Source of the DNA: Acidobacteriota bacterium
GTDB lineage: Bacteria > Acidobacteriota > Terriglobia > Terriglobales > Acidobacteriaceae
Reading direction: 5' to 3'
DNA: 64,000 nucleotides
Assembly (NCBI GenBank): GCA_016196065.1
Contig: JACPYL010000027.1
Coordinates: 434,001 to 498,000, forward strand
The notes beneath the pieces are model-generated. The model saw only the letters and a list, made by a program, of their open reading frames with translations, ran no database searches and was not told the origin of the DNA. Shown here piece by piece: positions 1 through 7,768 of this stretch. Every line of letters begins with the position of its first letter. The first letter of the stretch is position 1. The position numbers and the translations under genes are program-made.

Positions 1-2
1 GT

Positions 3-209
3 GCGAGTTCGGCAATGCATACGCATGAGCGTCCTTACCTGATCCTCGCGGTCAATACGGTGCAATTGAAGATGACTGCGCCGGATGGCAAGTCGTCCGT
101 ACATGAAGTGAAGGCGGGAGATTTTCACTGGACCGACTCCAAGGTGACGCATAGCCTGGCGAATGACGGTGCGAGCGAAGGGCAGATTGTTGAGATTGAG
201 TTGAAGTAG
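3..209 (+). CDS. C-terminal part of a cupin-like protein (5' end outside window)
   Basis: The frame is open to the left edge, so only about 68 C-terminal residues are present. The stretch VHEVKAGDFHWTDSKVTHSL resembles the second cupin motif, in which glycine and histidine sit on adjacent beta-strands (G-D-x-x-W then T-H-x-L). This predicts a small beta-barrel, perhaps a metal-binding sugar or signal sensor or a dioxygenase-like protein. The first metal-binding motif would lie left of the window, so no substrate can be named. The ATG at 15 is internal to the open frame and is probably not the start. The 100-base spacer after the stop contains an acagagacgcagagtcacag stretch, typical of word-like intergenic repeats. 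Confidence 0.6.
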   Translation, partial: ASSAMHTHERPYLILAVNTVQLKMTAPDGKSSVHEVKAGDFHWTDSKVTHSLANDGASEGQIVEIELK

Positions 210-309
210 CCGCCCGTTTCACCACAGAGACGCAGAGTCACAGAGAAAAGCTAAAGACGGTTGCTCGGCGCCGCTGTGATGAGTGTGCTTTTTGTTATGC
301 TTATCCGCA

Positions 310-1176
310 ATGCCACGCAGCCTTGAGCCTGAACGTCGCCGGGCAGTCGCCGAGCGAATCCGCTACTACAACGAAATGGGAATTTACGACTTCTACCGGC
401 GGACTCCGTCGGGGAGTGTCGCGTCGTCAACTGCGGTCGCAGAAGAGTTCGTCGAAGAACACCGAAGTGAATTGGGAGACGAGATGAGTCCACGCAAGGC
501 TGCAGCGGTCGCGCTGCCGATTGCTGTCGAGGGAAAGACAGCGCAGAGGCCGGAGCAGGGCGTGAGCGATCCTGTAAAAGCGTTGAAGATCATTCGCGAG
601 GATCTTGGCGACTGCACGCGCTGTCCTCTGCATAAACAAGGAAGAAAGCAGATTGTGTTTGGAGTGGGAAATCCCCACGCCGAGCTGTTGTTTGTCGGCG
701 AAGGCCCGGGCGCGGATGAAGACGAACAGGGCGAGCCGTTCGTGGGCCGGTCGGGACAGTTGCTGACCAACATGATCAAGGCGATGGGGTTGTCGCGAGA
801 GCAGGTCTACATTGCGAACATTGTGAAGTGCCGTCCCCCGGCGAATCGCGCGCCGGAAAGGGAGGAGAGTGAAACCTGCTCACCGTTCCTGATGCGACAG
901 ATTGCGGCGATCAAGCCGAAGATCGTTGTAGCGCTGGGAGCGACTGCTGCTAAGGGTCTGCTGGCGATGAGCGCTCCGATGACGCAATTGCGCGGACGCT
1001 TCTACGACTTCAAGCCACCCGGTGTGCGCGATTCGGATTGGGATGGATGCAAGCTGGCAGTGACGTATCACCCCGCATTTCTGTTGCGCGATCCACGGCA
1101 GAAGGGCGAGGCGTGGAAGGATTTGCAGATGGTGATGCGGGAGTTGGGGCTGAAGGCGCCGGCGGCCAGCAAGTAG
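310..1176 (+). CDS. udg: Uracil-DNA glycosylase, family 4 (iron-sulfur type)
   Basis: Removes uracil from DNA as the first step of base excision repair. Of 288 residues, about 100 N-terminal ones are a poorly conserved extension, followed by the glycosylase domain. Four cysteines (C102, C105, C174, C190) have the CX2C-X68-C-X15-C spacing expected for the 4Fe-4S cluster of family-4 enzymes. Motif 1 is GEGPGADEDEQGEPF at about residue 130, followed by VGRSG. The C-terminal motif is HPAFLLR at H254. The ATG at 310 is preferred over the one at 283, which adds a hydrophobic stretch (MCFLLCLSA) unlike family members. No clear ribosome binding site is seen for either. Older annotations call such genes phage SPO1 polymerase-related. 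Confidence 0.88.
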   Translation: MPRSLEPERRRAVAERIRYYNEMGIYDFYRRTPSGSVASSTAVAEEFVEEHRSELGDEMSPRKAAAVALPIAVEGKTAQRPEQGVSDPVKALKIIREDLGDCTRCPLHKQGRKQIVFGVGNPHAELLFVGEGPGADEDEQGEPFVGRSGQLLTNMIKAMGLSREQVYIANIVKCRPPANRAPEREESETCSPFLMRQIAAIKPKIVVALGATAAKGLLAMSAPMTQLRGRFYDFKPPGVRDSDWDGCKLAVTYHPAFLLRDPRQKGEAWKDLQMVMRELGLKAPAASK

Positions 1177-1210
1177 CTCATTTCCTTCTTGTGAAAATTT
1201 CTCTCGCGAA

Positions 1211-1293
1211 TTTGTCATCCTGAACGAAGTGAAGGACCTGCTTTTCTTCGCCGCGGACGACAGCAGGTCCTTCACTTCGTTCAGGATGACAAA
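1211..1293. repeat. REP-like perfect palindrome
   Basis: The two arms, 1211-1242 and 1262-1293, are perfect inverted repeats of 32 bases around a 19-base loop. The core reads gtcatcctgaacgaagtgaa on the left arm. A related but diverged copy lies at 58387-58461. It fills most of the spacer between the uracil-DNA glycosylase gene and priA and could fold into a long hairpin in RNA or act as a mobile REP-type element. There is no T-run, so it is not a typical terminator. Confidence 0.85.
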
Positions 1294-1321
1294 TCTAGTA
1301 AGTTAACCTCAGCCTCGTTTC

Positions 1322-3829
1322 ATGCCCCTTTACTGCGATGTCGCACTCGCTGTTCCGCTCGACATGGCGTTTACCTACGCCATCCCTCCCGGTCTGGAGC
1401 CGGTGGTCGGCGGGCGGGTGCTGGTGCCGTTCCGGCAGCAACGTATGTCGGGGATTGTGGTTGAGCTGCATGATCGTCCACCGGAAGTTAAGACGAAGAA
1501 TGTTCTGGAAGTTCTCGATGTCGCTGCGGTCCTGGATGAACAACTTCTGAAACTCGGCAAGTGGATTGCCGATTACTATCTTGCGCCGATCGGCGAAGTT
1601 TTTCGTACGATGCTGCCGCTGTCGGCGGAATTCAAGCGGACCATCACGTACCGCATCACCGACCACGGGCAGATGGCGTTGCATCTGGCGGGGATGTCGG
1701 GGTCTCCAGCGCGGTCGCAGCGCACTCCCGAGGATCAGCTGGTCGAATTTCGCGTACTCGATCACCTGGCAGAACGCGAAAGTGTGCGCGAAGAGAGCCT
1801 GCGCGGAGCCACGAAAGTTTCGAAAGCGTTGCTGGGTGGGATGGTACGTAAGAAGTGGATCGTCCGGGAGGATGTGTCGGCGGCACGCGATGCGTCGCGG
1901 ACTGTCAAGGTTGCGGTGCTGCTGGGGGCGGAGGCTTCGCCTCCGCTGGACGGGTCAGAGACCCGTCCCCACGAGAGCCGTTCCCGCGAAACCCGTCCCC
2001 ACGTGGGCAAGCTCAACGACAACCAGCGGGCACTGATCGATGCTTTGGCGGCTGCTGGCGGCAAGGTTCCGGTCGATACCTTGCGCGGACTCAACGTTCC
2101 GCGCACAACGTTAAGTACGCTGGTCCGGCGCGGGTTGGTGGAACTGGTCGACGAAGCGCAGGACTTCACGGTCTCGAAGACAAAGCCGCGGCGTTCGCCG
2201 TTCGAGTTTGAATTCAGCGCGGCGCAGAAAGCGGCGCTGGAGCAGATCCTTGCGGGCGTGGCATCACGGAAATTTGCTGGATCGTTGCTCCACGGCGTGA
2301 CCGGCTCGGGTAAGACTGCTGTGTATCTCGCAGCGATGCGCCAAGTACTCGAGTCGGGACGGTCTTCGATTCTTTTGGTCCCCGAAATTGGATTGACGCC
2401 GGCGGTGGCGGCCGATTTGCATCAGGTGTTTGCAGATGAAGTGGCGATCCTGCATTCGGGGCTTACTGACGATGAACGCGCCGAGCAATGGCATCGCATC
2501 AAGCGTGGAGAATGCCGGGTGGTGGTGGGCACGCGCTCGGCGGTGTTTGCTCCGGTCAGTGATTTGGCGTTGATCATTGTCGACGAGGAGCAGGACTCGT
2601 CCTACAAGCAGGAAGAGACGCCGCGTTATCACGCGCGGGACGTCGCGGTAATGCGGGCAAAGATGGCGGCCGCGGTGGTGGTGCTCGGGTCGGCGACGCC
2701 GTCGCTCGAGTCGTACTACAACGCGAAGAAGAATAAGTATGCGCTGCTGGAGTTGCCGGACCGCGTGGAAGATCGGCCCTTGCCGGAAGTCGAAATCCTC
2801 GATATGAGAGTCGAGTTTCAGGAAACCGGCCAGGAGCAAGTGATTTCGCGCAAGCTGGCCGAAGAGATCCGCGAGCGGCTGGAGAAAAAAGAACAAGTAA
2901 TGGTTCTACTAAACCGGCGCGGATATTCCCCGGTCGTGTTGTGTCGCGCGTGCGGAAAAACCCTGCAATGCGAAAACTGTGCGGTCTCGATGACGCATCA
3001 TAAGCGCGAACGAAAAATGGAATGCCATTACTGCGGACACATGGCGCGCATCCCGGAGAAGTGCGCGCATTGCGACAGTGAGTATGTGTATTTCGTCGGT
3101 ACCGGGTCGGAGAAGCTGGAAGAGTTGCTGCACGGCATGTTTCCGCAGGCGCGTATTGGACGGCTCGATCGCGACACCGTCCGCGGCCGGGAAGACTTCG
3201 AGCGAGCGTTGAACGCACTGAACGAAGGCGAACTCGACATCCTCGTCGGCACGCAGATGATCGCGAAGGGCCACGACGTCCATGGCGTGACGCTGGTGGG
3301 AGTGGTGGGAGCAGATATGGCGCTGAGCCTGCCGGATTTTCGCGCGGCGGAAAGAACATTTCAGCTATTAACACAGGTGGAGGGTCGTGCGGGACGCGGA
3401 CAAACGCCGGGTAAAGTTGTCCTGCAAACATATTTTCCGGATCACTACGCGGTGCAGTTCGCGGCGCGCCATGACTTCACGGGGTTCTACGAAAAAGAGC
3501 TGCAATTCCGCGCGTGGATGCACTACCCACCGTACAGCGCGATTGCGAACGTGCTGATCCGCAGCGAGAAGATGGAGGAAGCGCTGCGCTGGTCAGGCGA
3601 ACTGGGGCGCTGGTTCGAGAAGACACGGCATGAAGGGGTTCGCGTCCTGGGACCGGCGGCTGCGCCAATTGTCCGCCTGAAACGCGACTTCCGCTATCAC
3701 TTCATCTTGAAGTCACCCAGCCGCCAGAAGATGAATACGCTACTGCGAGCAATGCTTGCGGAAGCGGCAGCGCGAAAGATTCCGCGGACGCAGGTGATTG
3801 TGGATGTGGATGCAGTGTGGTTGATGTAG
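1322..3829 (+). CDS. priA: Primosomal protein N' (replication restart helicase PriA)
   Basis: Superfamily-2 3'-to-5' helicase that reloads the replisome at collapsed forks. The 835 residues begin with the 3'BD DNA-binding domain (VPLDMAFTYAIP). Walker A is GVTGSGKT at residues 325-332, and motif II is DEEQ at 421-424, where most relatives have DEEH. The zinc-binding insert starts at C541 and C544 and continues with CENC, CHYC and CAHC, giving the eight cysteines of the family. GRAGRG marks motif VI. The length is at the long end of the family because of a poorly conserved stretch at about 195-225. It is separated from the upstream gene by the long palindrome and is probably transcribed alone. 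Confidence 0.97.
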   Translation: MPLYCDVALAVPLDMAFTYAIPPGLEPVVGGRVLVPFRQQRMSGIVVELHDRPPEVKTKNVLEVLDVAAVLDEQLLKLGKWIADYYLAPIGEVFRTMLPLSAEFKRTITYRITDHGQMALHLAGMSGSPARSQRTPEDQLVEFRVLDHLAERESVREESLRGATKVSKALLGGMVRKKWIVREDVSAARDASRTVKVAVLLGAEASPPLDGSETRPHESRSRETRPHVGKLNDNQRALIDALAAAGGKVPVDTLRGLNVPRTTLSTLVRRGLVELVDEAQDFTVSKTKPRRSPFEFEFSAAQKAALEQILAGVASRKFAGSLLHGVTGSGKTAVYLAAMRQVLESGRSSILLVPEIGLTPAVAADLHQVFADEVAILHSGLTDDERAEQWHRIKRGECRVVVGTRSAVFAPVSDLALIIVDEEQDSSYKQEETPRYHARDVAVMRAKMAAAVVVLGSATPSLESYYNAKKNKYALLELPDRVEDRPLPEVEILDMRVEFQETGQEQVISRKLAEEIRERLEKKEQVMVLLNRRGYSPVVLCRACGKTLQCENCAVSMTHHKRERKMECHYCGHMARIPEKCAHCDSEYVYFVGTGSEKLEELLHGMFPQARIGRLDRDTVRGREDFERALNALNEGELDILVGTQMIAKGHDVHGVTLVGVVGADMALSLPDFRAAERTFQLLTQVEGRAGRGQTPGKVVLQTYFPDHYAVQFAARHDFTGFYEKELQFRAWMHYPPYSAIANVLIRSEKMEEALRWSGELGRWFEKTRHEGVRVLGPAAAPIVRLKRDFRYHFILKSPSRQKMNTLLRAMLAEAAARKIPRTQVIVDVDAVWLM

Positions 3830-3830
3830 A

Positions 3831-3866
3831 GAGCCGCGGGCTGCGAGCCACGAGCTGCGAGCGAAC
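3831..3866. repeat. Word-like degenerate spacer repeat (gagctgcgagc type)
   Basis: Between the convergent ends of priA and the M50 protease gene the sequence repeats variants of gctgcgagc and cacgagctgcgagc. It is one of several short, low-complexity, word-like spacer stretches in this window (compare 4931-4998, 8876-8909, 14698-14775 and 18535-18606). No protein or RNA function is evident. Confidence 0.5.
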
Positions 3867-3875
3867 AATAGCAGA

Positions 3876-4922
3876 TCATTTTCGGTGCAGGCGGTGCCGA
3901 ATACTCTCGATGGCTTCATGGAAAGCTTGCCGCCCTTCGCGCCGAAGTTCGGGCCAGACTTCCTGACCGGAGCTGTGCGTAAACGGTGCGGGCGTGAACG
4001 ACAGCATCAGCATGATGGCTCCAAAAAGAGCGATCCAACGGCGTCCGCCGGAGATGGATGCCTTGTCGGGAACTGGAGGGTGGCGGGCGGTCATTGCAAG
4101 TAGTACGGCCCAGAGGAGCCATCCAGTCCAGAAATACTTCCCCAAAGGAATCAGTGCCAGGACAGTAAGGAATGAGACGGTGCGATGGAGTCCGGGCGCG
4201 CCCGAGAAAATGATGTGACCGCCGTCTAATTGCCCACCGGGGAGCAGGTTTAAAGCGGTGGCAAAGAGTCCAACCCACGCGGCGGCGGCAATCGGATGCA
4301 GGGACAGCGACGACAGCGGGGTTGTGATTTGCAGAAGTCGTGCGGCGCCTTGAAATGCCAGTGGGAATCCCAGTTGAAGAGACGAAACATTGCCCGATGC
4401 AATCGGCTGCGATCGCGAAAGGCCGAGCAGCAGGGCGATGCATGCAGGGATGAAGCCAGCAATCGGCCCGGCGATACCGATGTCGAACAACGCGGGACGC
4501 GATGGAATCGGACTCTTGATGCGGATGAATGCTCCTAACGTTCCGATCAAGCTGGGAAACGGCACGAAGTATGGCAAGGTCGCGTACACGTGATATTTGC
4601 GGGAGTAGACGTAGTGTCCCATTTCATGCGCGAGCAGGATGAACATCAGCGTCAGCGAGAAGGGGAGGCCCGACAGCAATTCGGAAGGATGCGTAATCCA
4701 GTCCACGGGAAAGAATGGGCCATCTTCGCTGATCGAGAACGTAGGCTGGCGATGCTCGAAGTTTGACTGGATGCGGGAGCCAACCGCCATTGTGGTGATG
4801 AAGGTAGCGAGCAGCAGTACGATGTGAATCCACAACCGCCGCCGTGAAGGCTGGATGATCCAGACCTCATGCGGGTGGGTAGTTTCTAAATTGCCCGAAA
4901 AAGGGGAAGTGGGTTCCGACAT
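3876..4922 (-). CDS. Membrane zinc protease, M50 / site-2 protease type
   Basis: Polytopic membrane protein of 348 residues. The zinc motif HEMGH is at residues 99-103 inside a hydrophobic segment. The second conserved element, NLLPGGQLDGGH, lies at 225-236 with the third ligand D233. This matches the plant EGY and bacterial M50 group that cleaves substrates within the membrane. Hydrophobic segments are seen at about 32-48, 88-105, 150-170, 210-228, 245-275 and 295-305. There is no PDZ domain, unlike RseP. The N-terminal 30 residues are hydrophilic and presumably cytoplasmic. The substrate is unknown. It is convergent with priA and followed by a word-like repeat spacer and the HU gene. Confidence 0.88.
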   Translation of the reverse strand: MSEPTSPFSGNLETTHPHEVWIIQPSRRRLWIHIVLLLATFITTMAVGSRIQSNFEHRQPTFSISEDGPFFPVDWITHPSELLSGLPFSLTLMFILLAHEMGHYVYSRKYHVYATLPYFVPFPSLIGTLGAFIRIKSPIPSRPALFDIGIAGPIAGFIPACIALLLGLSRSQPIASGNVSSLQLGFPLAFQGAARLLQITTPLSSLSLHPIAAAAWVGLFATALNLLPGGQLDGGHIIFSGAPGLHRTVSFLTVLALIPLGKYFWTGWLLWAVLLAMTARHPPVPDKASISGGRRWIALFGAIMLMLSFTPAPFTHSSGQEVWPELRREGRQAFHEAIESIRHRLHRK

Positions 4923-4930
4923 GAAAAACC

Positions 4931-4998
4931 GCTACTAGCTCCTAGCTTCTGGCTACTAGCGGGCCCGGCTTGCCAGAGGCCAGCAGCTCGTTGCTGCT
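4931..4998. repeat. Word-like spacer repeat (gctactagctcctagc type)
   Basis: The spacer upstream of the protease gene and downstream of the HU gene consists of variants of ctagc: gctactagctcctagcttc, then ggctactagc, then ccagaggccagcagctcg. A closely similar stretch sits at 8876-8909 between tmk and holB. Such strings are common between genes of this chromosome and have no coding potential. The right end abuts the HU stop codon at 4999. Confidence 0.55.
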
Positions 4999-5268
4999 CT
5001 AGTCGATCGATTGCAATTCTTTGCCAGGCTTGAAGCGCACGGCTTTGCCGGGTGGGATGGAAACTTCGGCGCCGGTGCGCGGATTGCGTCCGATACCGGT
5101 TTTACGCGGACGCACGTTGAACACGCCGAAGCCGCGCAACTCGATGCGGTCTCCGGTGGTGAGCGCCTTCTTCATGCTTTCGAAAACGGTCTCGACCGCA
5201 AGCTCTGCCTTGGTCTTGGTGATCCCGGTGCGGTTCACCACTTCGTTGATGATGTCGAGCTTAATCAC
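4999..5268 (-). CDS. HU/IHF-family nucleoid DNA-binding protein
   Basis: Small basic DNA-bending protein of 89 residues, close to the usual 90. It has the family signature GFGVFNVRPRKTGIGRNP in the beta-ribbon arms, with P at the tip (GRNPRTG), and the N-terminal helices IINEVVNRTGITKTKAELAV. It is likely a dimer that wraps or bends chromosomal DNA. The start is GTG at 5268, preceded by GGGAGA about six bases upstream. The sequence cannot tell HU from an IHF-like subunit. It is divergent from dcd, and the 246-base spacer between them holds an AT-rich inverted repeat. Confidence 0.95.
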   Translation of the reverse strand: MIKLDIINEVVNRTGITKTKAELAVETVFESMKKALTTGDRIELRGFGVFNVRPRKTGIGRNPRTGAEVSIPPGKAVRFKPGKELQSID

Positions 5269-5384
5269 AGATGTCTCCCGCCTTCGGAGTGGAAAAGTGT
5301 CTCAAGTGATTGATGCTATGGGAGATAGGTTCGATTGTCAACTCTGCCTGTTGTCTCGTAAGATGACAGCACCAGCCGAAACGA

Positions 5385-5502
5385 TTTTGTAATTTGGTAA
5401 TCGGGTAGTTTTGCAATTTGAACCCGTTCGCCGCCGCGTTCCCGACTGAACGCATCGGTAGCTCTGAATTACCAAATTACAAAATTACCCAATTACCAAA
5501 TC
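5385..5502. repeat. AT-rich inverted repeat (attaccaaatta type)
   Basis: The left part 5385-5402 reads attttgtaatttggtaat and is perfectly complementary to 5469-5486. Both arms are extended by further attaccaaat words, up to 5420 on the left and 5502 on the right. It lies between the divergent HU gene and dcd and ends 8 bases before the dcd ribosome binding site, so it could influence transcription or mRNA folding. It could equally be one more class of dispersed word-like spacer repeat. Confidence 0.7.
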
Positions 5503-5514
5503 CCAAGGAGTTCC

Positions 5515-6069
5515 ATGAGCATCAAGAGTGACCGCTGGATCCGCCGCATGGCGCAAGAGCACGACATGATTAATCCCTACTCCGAGAAACAGGTGAGCAA
5601 GGGCGTGATTTCCTACGGCGTCTCCAGCTACGGATACGACCTGCGCGTTTCGGACGAATTCAAGATTTTCACCAACGTGAACAGCACGATTGTCGACCCG
5701 AAAAATTTCGACGAACGTTCGTTCGTAACCGTGAATGCCGATGTCGCGATCGTACCGCCGAATTCGTTCGCGCTGGCGCGGTCGGTGGAATACTTCAAGA
5801 TTCCACGCGACGTGCTGACGATCTGCGTGGGCAAGTCGACTTACGCGCGCTGCGGGATCATCGTCAACGTGACCCCCTTCGAGCCCGAGTGGGAAGGCTT
5901 TGTGACTCTGGAGATCTCGAATACGACACCGCTTCCCGCGAAGATCTACGCCAACGAAGGGCTGTGTCAGATCCTCTTCTTCCAGTCGGATGAAGTGTGC
6001 GAGGTCAGCTACAAAGACCGCAAAGGGAAGTACCAGTCGCAGAAGGGGATCGTGCTGCCGAAGTTGTAG
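5515..6069 (+). CDS. dcd: dCTP deaminase
   Basis: Deaminates dCTP to dUTP (the mono-functional type) or on to dUMP, supplying the dTMP pathway. The 184 residues have the dUTPase-like trimeric fold. The motif [12 protein letters not shown] contains the conserved S and [15 protein letters not shown] carries the catalytic glutamate, and the C-terminal [11 protein letters not shown] closes over the active site. A good ribosome binding site, AAGGAG, lies five bases before the ATG. There is functional kinship with tmk at 9 kb (thymidylate synthesis) and with the uracil-DNA glycosylase. Telling deaminase from bifunctional DCD-DUT would need alignment. Confidence 0.95.
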   Translation: MSIKSDRWIRRMAQEHDMINPYSEKQVSKGVISYGVSSYGYDLRVSDEFKIFTNVNSTIVDPKNFDERSFVTVNADVAIVPPNSFALARSVEYFKIPRDVLTICVGKSTYARCGIIVNVTPFEPEWEGFVTLEISNTTPLPAKIYANEGLCQILFFQSDEVCEVSYKDRKGKYQSQKGIVLPKL

Positions 6070-6131
6070 GAGGAGAGTTTAGGGGTCGGCCCTCAGCTAA
6101 TATCGGGTTTAAGAATGGGTATTTGGGGAAG

Positions 6132-6151
6132 GGCACGGCTTCAGCCGTGCC
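6132..6151. repeat. Short dispersed palindrome ggcacggctNcagccgtgcc, copy 1
   Basis: A 20-base near-perfect palindrome with a t at the variable centre. It lies between the convergent ends of dcd and the hydrolase gene. A second copy, differing only at the centre, is at 46273-46292. It may fold into a hairpin that serves as a bidirectional terminator, although no T-run follows. Confidence 0.65.
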
Positions 6152-6160
6152 GTTAAACCG

Positions 6161-7093
6161 CTACCGCTTTCCGCCCTCGCCGTCCTTGAACGCAAACCAT
6201 TCCAAAACTCGGCGCTCGAACTCCTGCGGTGCGGTCTGGTGCGCTCCAGTGTGGACTGCGCCGGGAACTTTCCACACACTGACAAAAGACGGGTTCTTCG
6301 CCTGGATCCAGTCGGAATGGTAGGGCGGGATGTTCCGATCTTGGAGCCCGTGAATAAGCAGAACGGGAGTCTTCGTGCCAACGACGGCTTCTTCGGGTGA
6401 TACGTCTTCCATCTCGAAGCCGTAGCGAAGACGAACATAGAGAAATCCGACATCAACTGTTGGATGAAAAAATGTTCTGCCTAGCCATGGCCCCGTGTGG
6501 AATTCGCGACCAAATCGGGCGTAGGCGACCTCGCGAAAACTTGCGAAAGGAGATTCGGCGACGACCGCACAAAACCGAGACTCCTTGGAGAGCGACTGCA
6601 GCAACTGCGCTGCTCCCATGGATTCGCCCAGTCCAAACATGCATCGAGGATGTTGGTCGGCTTCGATCCAATCAACCCAGTGATGGATATCGTTGGATTC
6701 GAGCAAGCCGTAGGTCGCCTGCTCGCCTCCGCTGCCGCCGTGGCCTCGTGCATCGGGGAGGAGCACGGTGTAGTGGTGTTCCGCGAGCCATTGGCCGTAA
6801 CCGTACATCCCCATCCGATTGTCCGAGACGCCGTGCAGGAGAATTACGGCGTCCCCATTTGTTTCACGAGGACGCATGAGCCACGCGCGTAGCGTCACGC
6901 CATCTGGAGTGGTGAGGTCGACATCACGAAATTCAATTGATTGTTGTTTGGCTGCTGCCCCGACGTTGCGCTCCTCCGCCGCAGTAATTGGGTGACGGGG
7001 AGGATGCATCGCAATCCAACCCAGTCCAATTCCTCCCAGCAAAGTGCCGACAACGTAAAGGTATGCCGCGATCCGAACAAGGCGGGTGAGCAT
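6161..7093 (-). CDS. Membrane-anchored alpha/beta hydrolase
   Basis: Predicted serine hydrolase of 310 residues with an N-terminal membrane anchor (about residues 3-27, RIAAYLYVVGTLLGGIGLGW). The oxyanion region is LLHGVSDNRMG and the nucleophile elbow is GLGESMGAA with S158. The acid D252 is in IHGLQDRNIPP and the histidine H281 is in PGAVHTG. The lid region between is short. It resembles the BEM46/YqkD-like hydrolases, and the substrate is unknown. I start at ATG 7093 because the longer frame would run into the hfq region with no similarity. The last nine residues (FKDGEGGKR) are strikingly like the C-terminus of the next gene upstream, Hfq. Confidence 0.88.
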   Translation of the reverse strand: MLTRLVRIAAYLYVVGTLLGGIGLGWIAMHPPRHPITAAEERNVGAAAKQQSIEFRDVDLTTPDGVTLRAWLMRPRETNGDAVILLHGVSDNRMGMYGYGQWLAEHHYTVLLPDARGHGGSGGEQATYGLLESNDIHHWVDWIEADQHPRCMFGLGESMGAAQLLQSLSKESRFCAVVAESPFASFREVAYARFGREFHTGPWLGRTFFHPTVDVGFLYVRLRYGFEMEDVSPEEAVVGTKTPVLLIHGLQDRNIPPYHSDWIQAKNPSFVSVWKVPGAVHTGAHQTAPQEFERRVLEWFAFKDGEGGKR

Positions 7094-7155
7094 CGAACGC
7101 TGACTAGGTCTGACGATAAACTTGCTTCCTGCGGATCTAAGCTGACAGCTGACGG

Positions 7156-7551
7156 CTACTTCCGCCCGCCCTCGCCCTCTTTGAACATGTACTTGATCGC
7201 CGGCTTGTAGATCATCAGATTGGGTGCGCCGCTGCGGTTTAGCTTGATGCAGCTCTTGTCGTACCACTCGATGTAGCCGTGGACTTCTTCGCCGTCGCGC
7301 AGCACCACGACCATGGGGGTCTTAGTCTGCATCTGTTTTTGATAGTAGAAATTCTCGGCGTTGGTCTGCTCGGTGGGGGCGCCTTTTTTGGCGGACGCGG
7401 GGGCACGGTCCCTGCGCTCGGCAGGCGGATGGTTATTTCCATGGTTGTTGTGATCGGTCCGGCTGAGTGACGGTCGAATCAATTTACGATTCGCAAAGCC
7501 TTCCTGATCGGCGGATTTTTCGGCTGGCAAAGTTTCCAGGGTATCTTTCAT
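7156..7551 (-). CDS. hfq: RNA chaperone Hfq with N-terminal extension
   Basis: Sm-like hexameric protein that pairs small RNAs with mRNAs. The Sm1 region is about residues 79-105 (MQTKTPMVVVLRDGEEVHGYI), and the Sm2 signature is YKPAIKYMF, where enterobacterial Hfq has YKHAIS. The core sits at the C-terminal end of a 131-residue protein. The first 70-75 residues are polar and rich in N, H, R, P and A and look disordered, whereas most Hfq proteins start directly with the Sm fold and carry a C-terminal tail. Start choice: ATG 7551 has AGGTGG upstream, and the 13-residue longer form does not. It lies 62 bases ahead of the hydrolase gene on the same strand. Confidence 0.85.
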   Translation of the reverse strand: MKDTLETLPAEKSADQEGFANRKLIRPSLSRTDHNNHGNNHPPAERRDRAPASAKKGAPTEQTNAENFYYQKQMQTKTPMVVVLRDGEEVHGYIEWYDKSCIKLNRSGAPNLMIYKPAIKYMFKEGEGGRK

Positions 7552-7768
7552 TTCGCAACCACCTGCGCGCGGGGCGGCAGAATATGCCACAACACGTGAT
7601 CTGTGAATGTGGGTATTCGGGTGTGACTTGACGGTACGGTATCACACGAATTCACCGATGACAATGATCCGGAGGGCACAAAGCCGAATTCCTGTGTGAC
7701 CTTCGTGTTCCCGCTGGTTCAGAACTCAAAGGCTTGCGCTGCAGAGGGTGCGGGGATCACAGAGAATC

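Noticed and set aside
1211-1293. Rho-independent terminator after the uracil-DNA glycosylase gene
   Set aside because: The stem is far longer than usual and no T-run follows. A second copy elsewhere marks it as a dispersed repeat.
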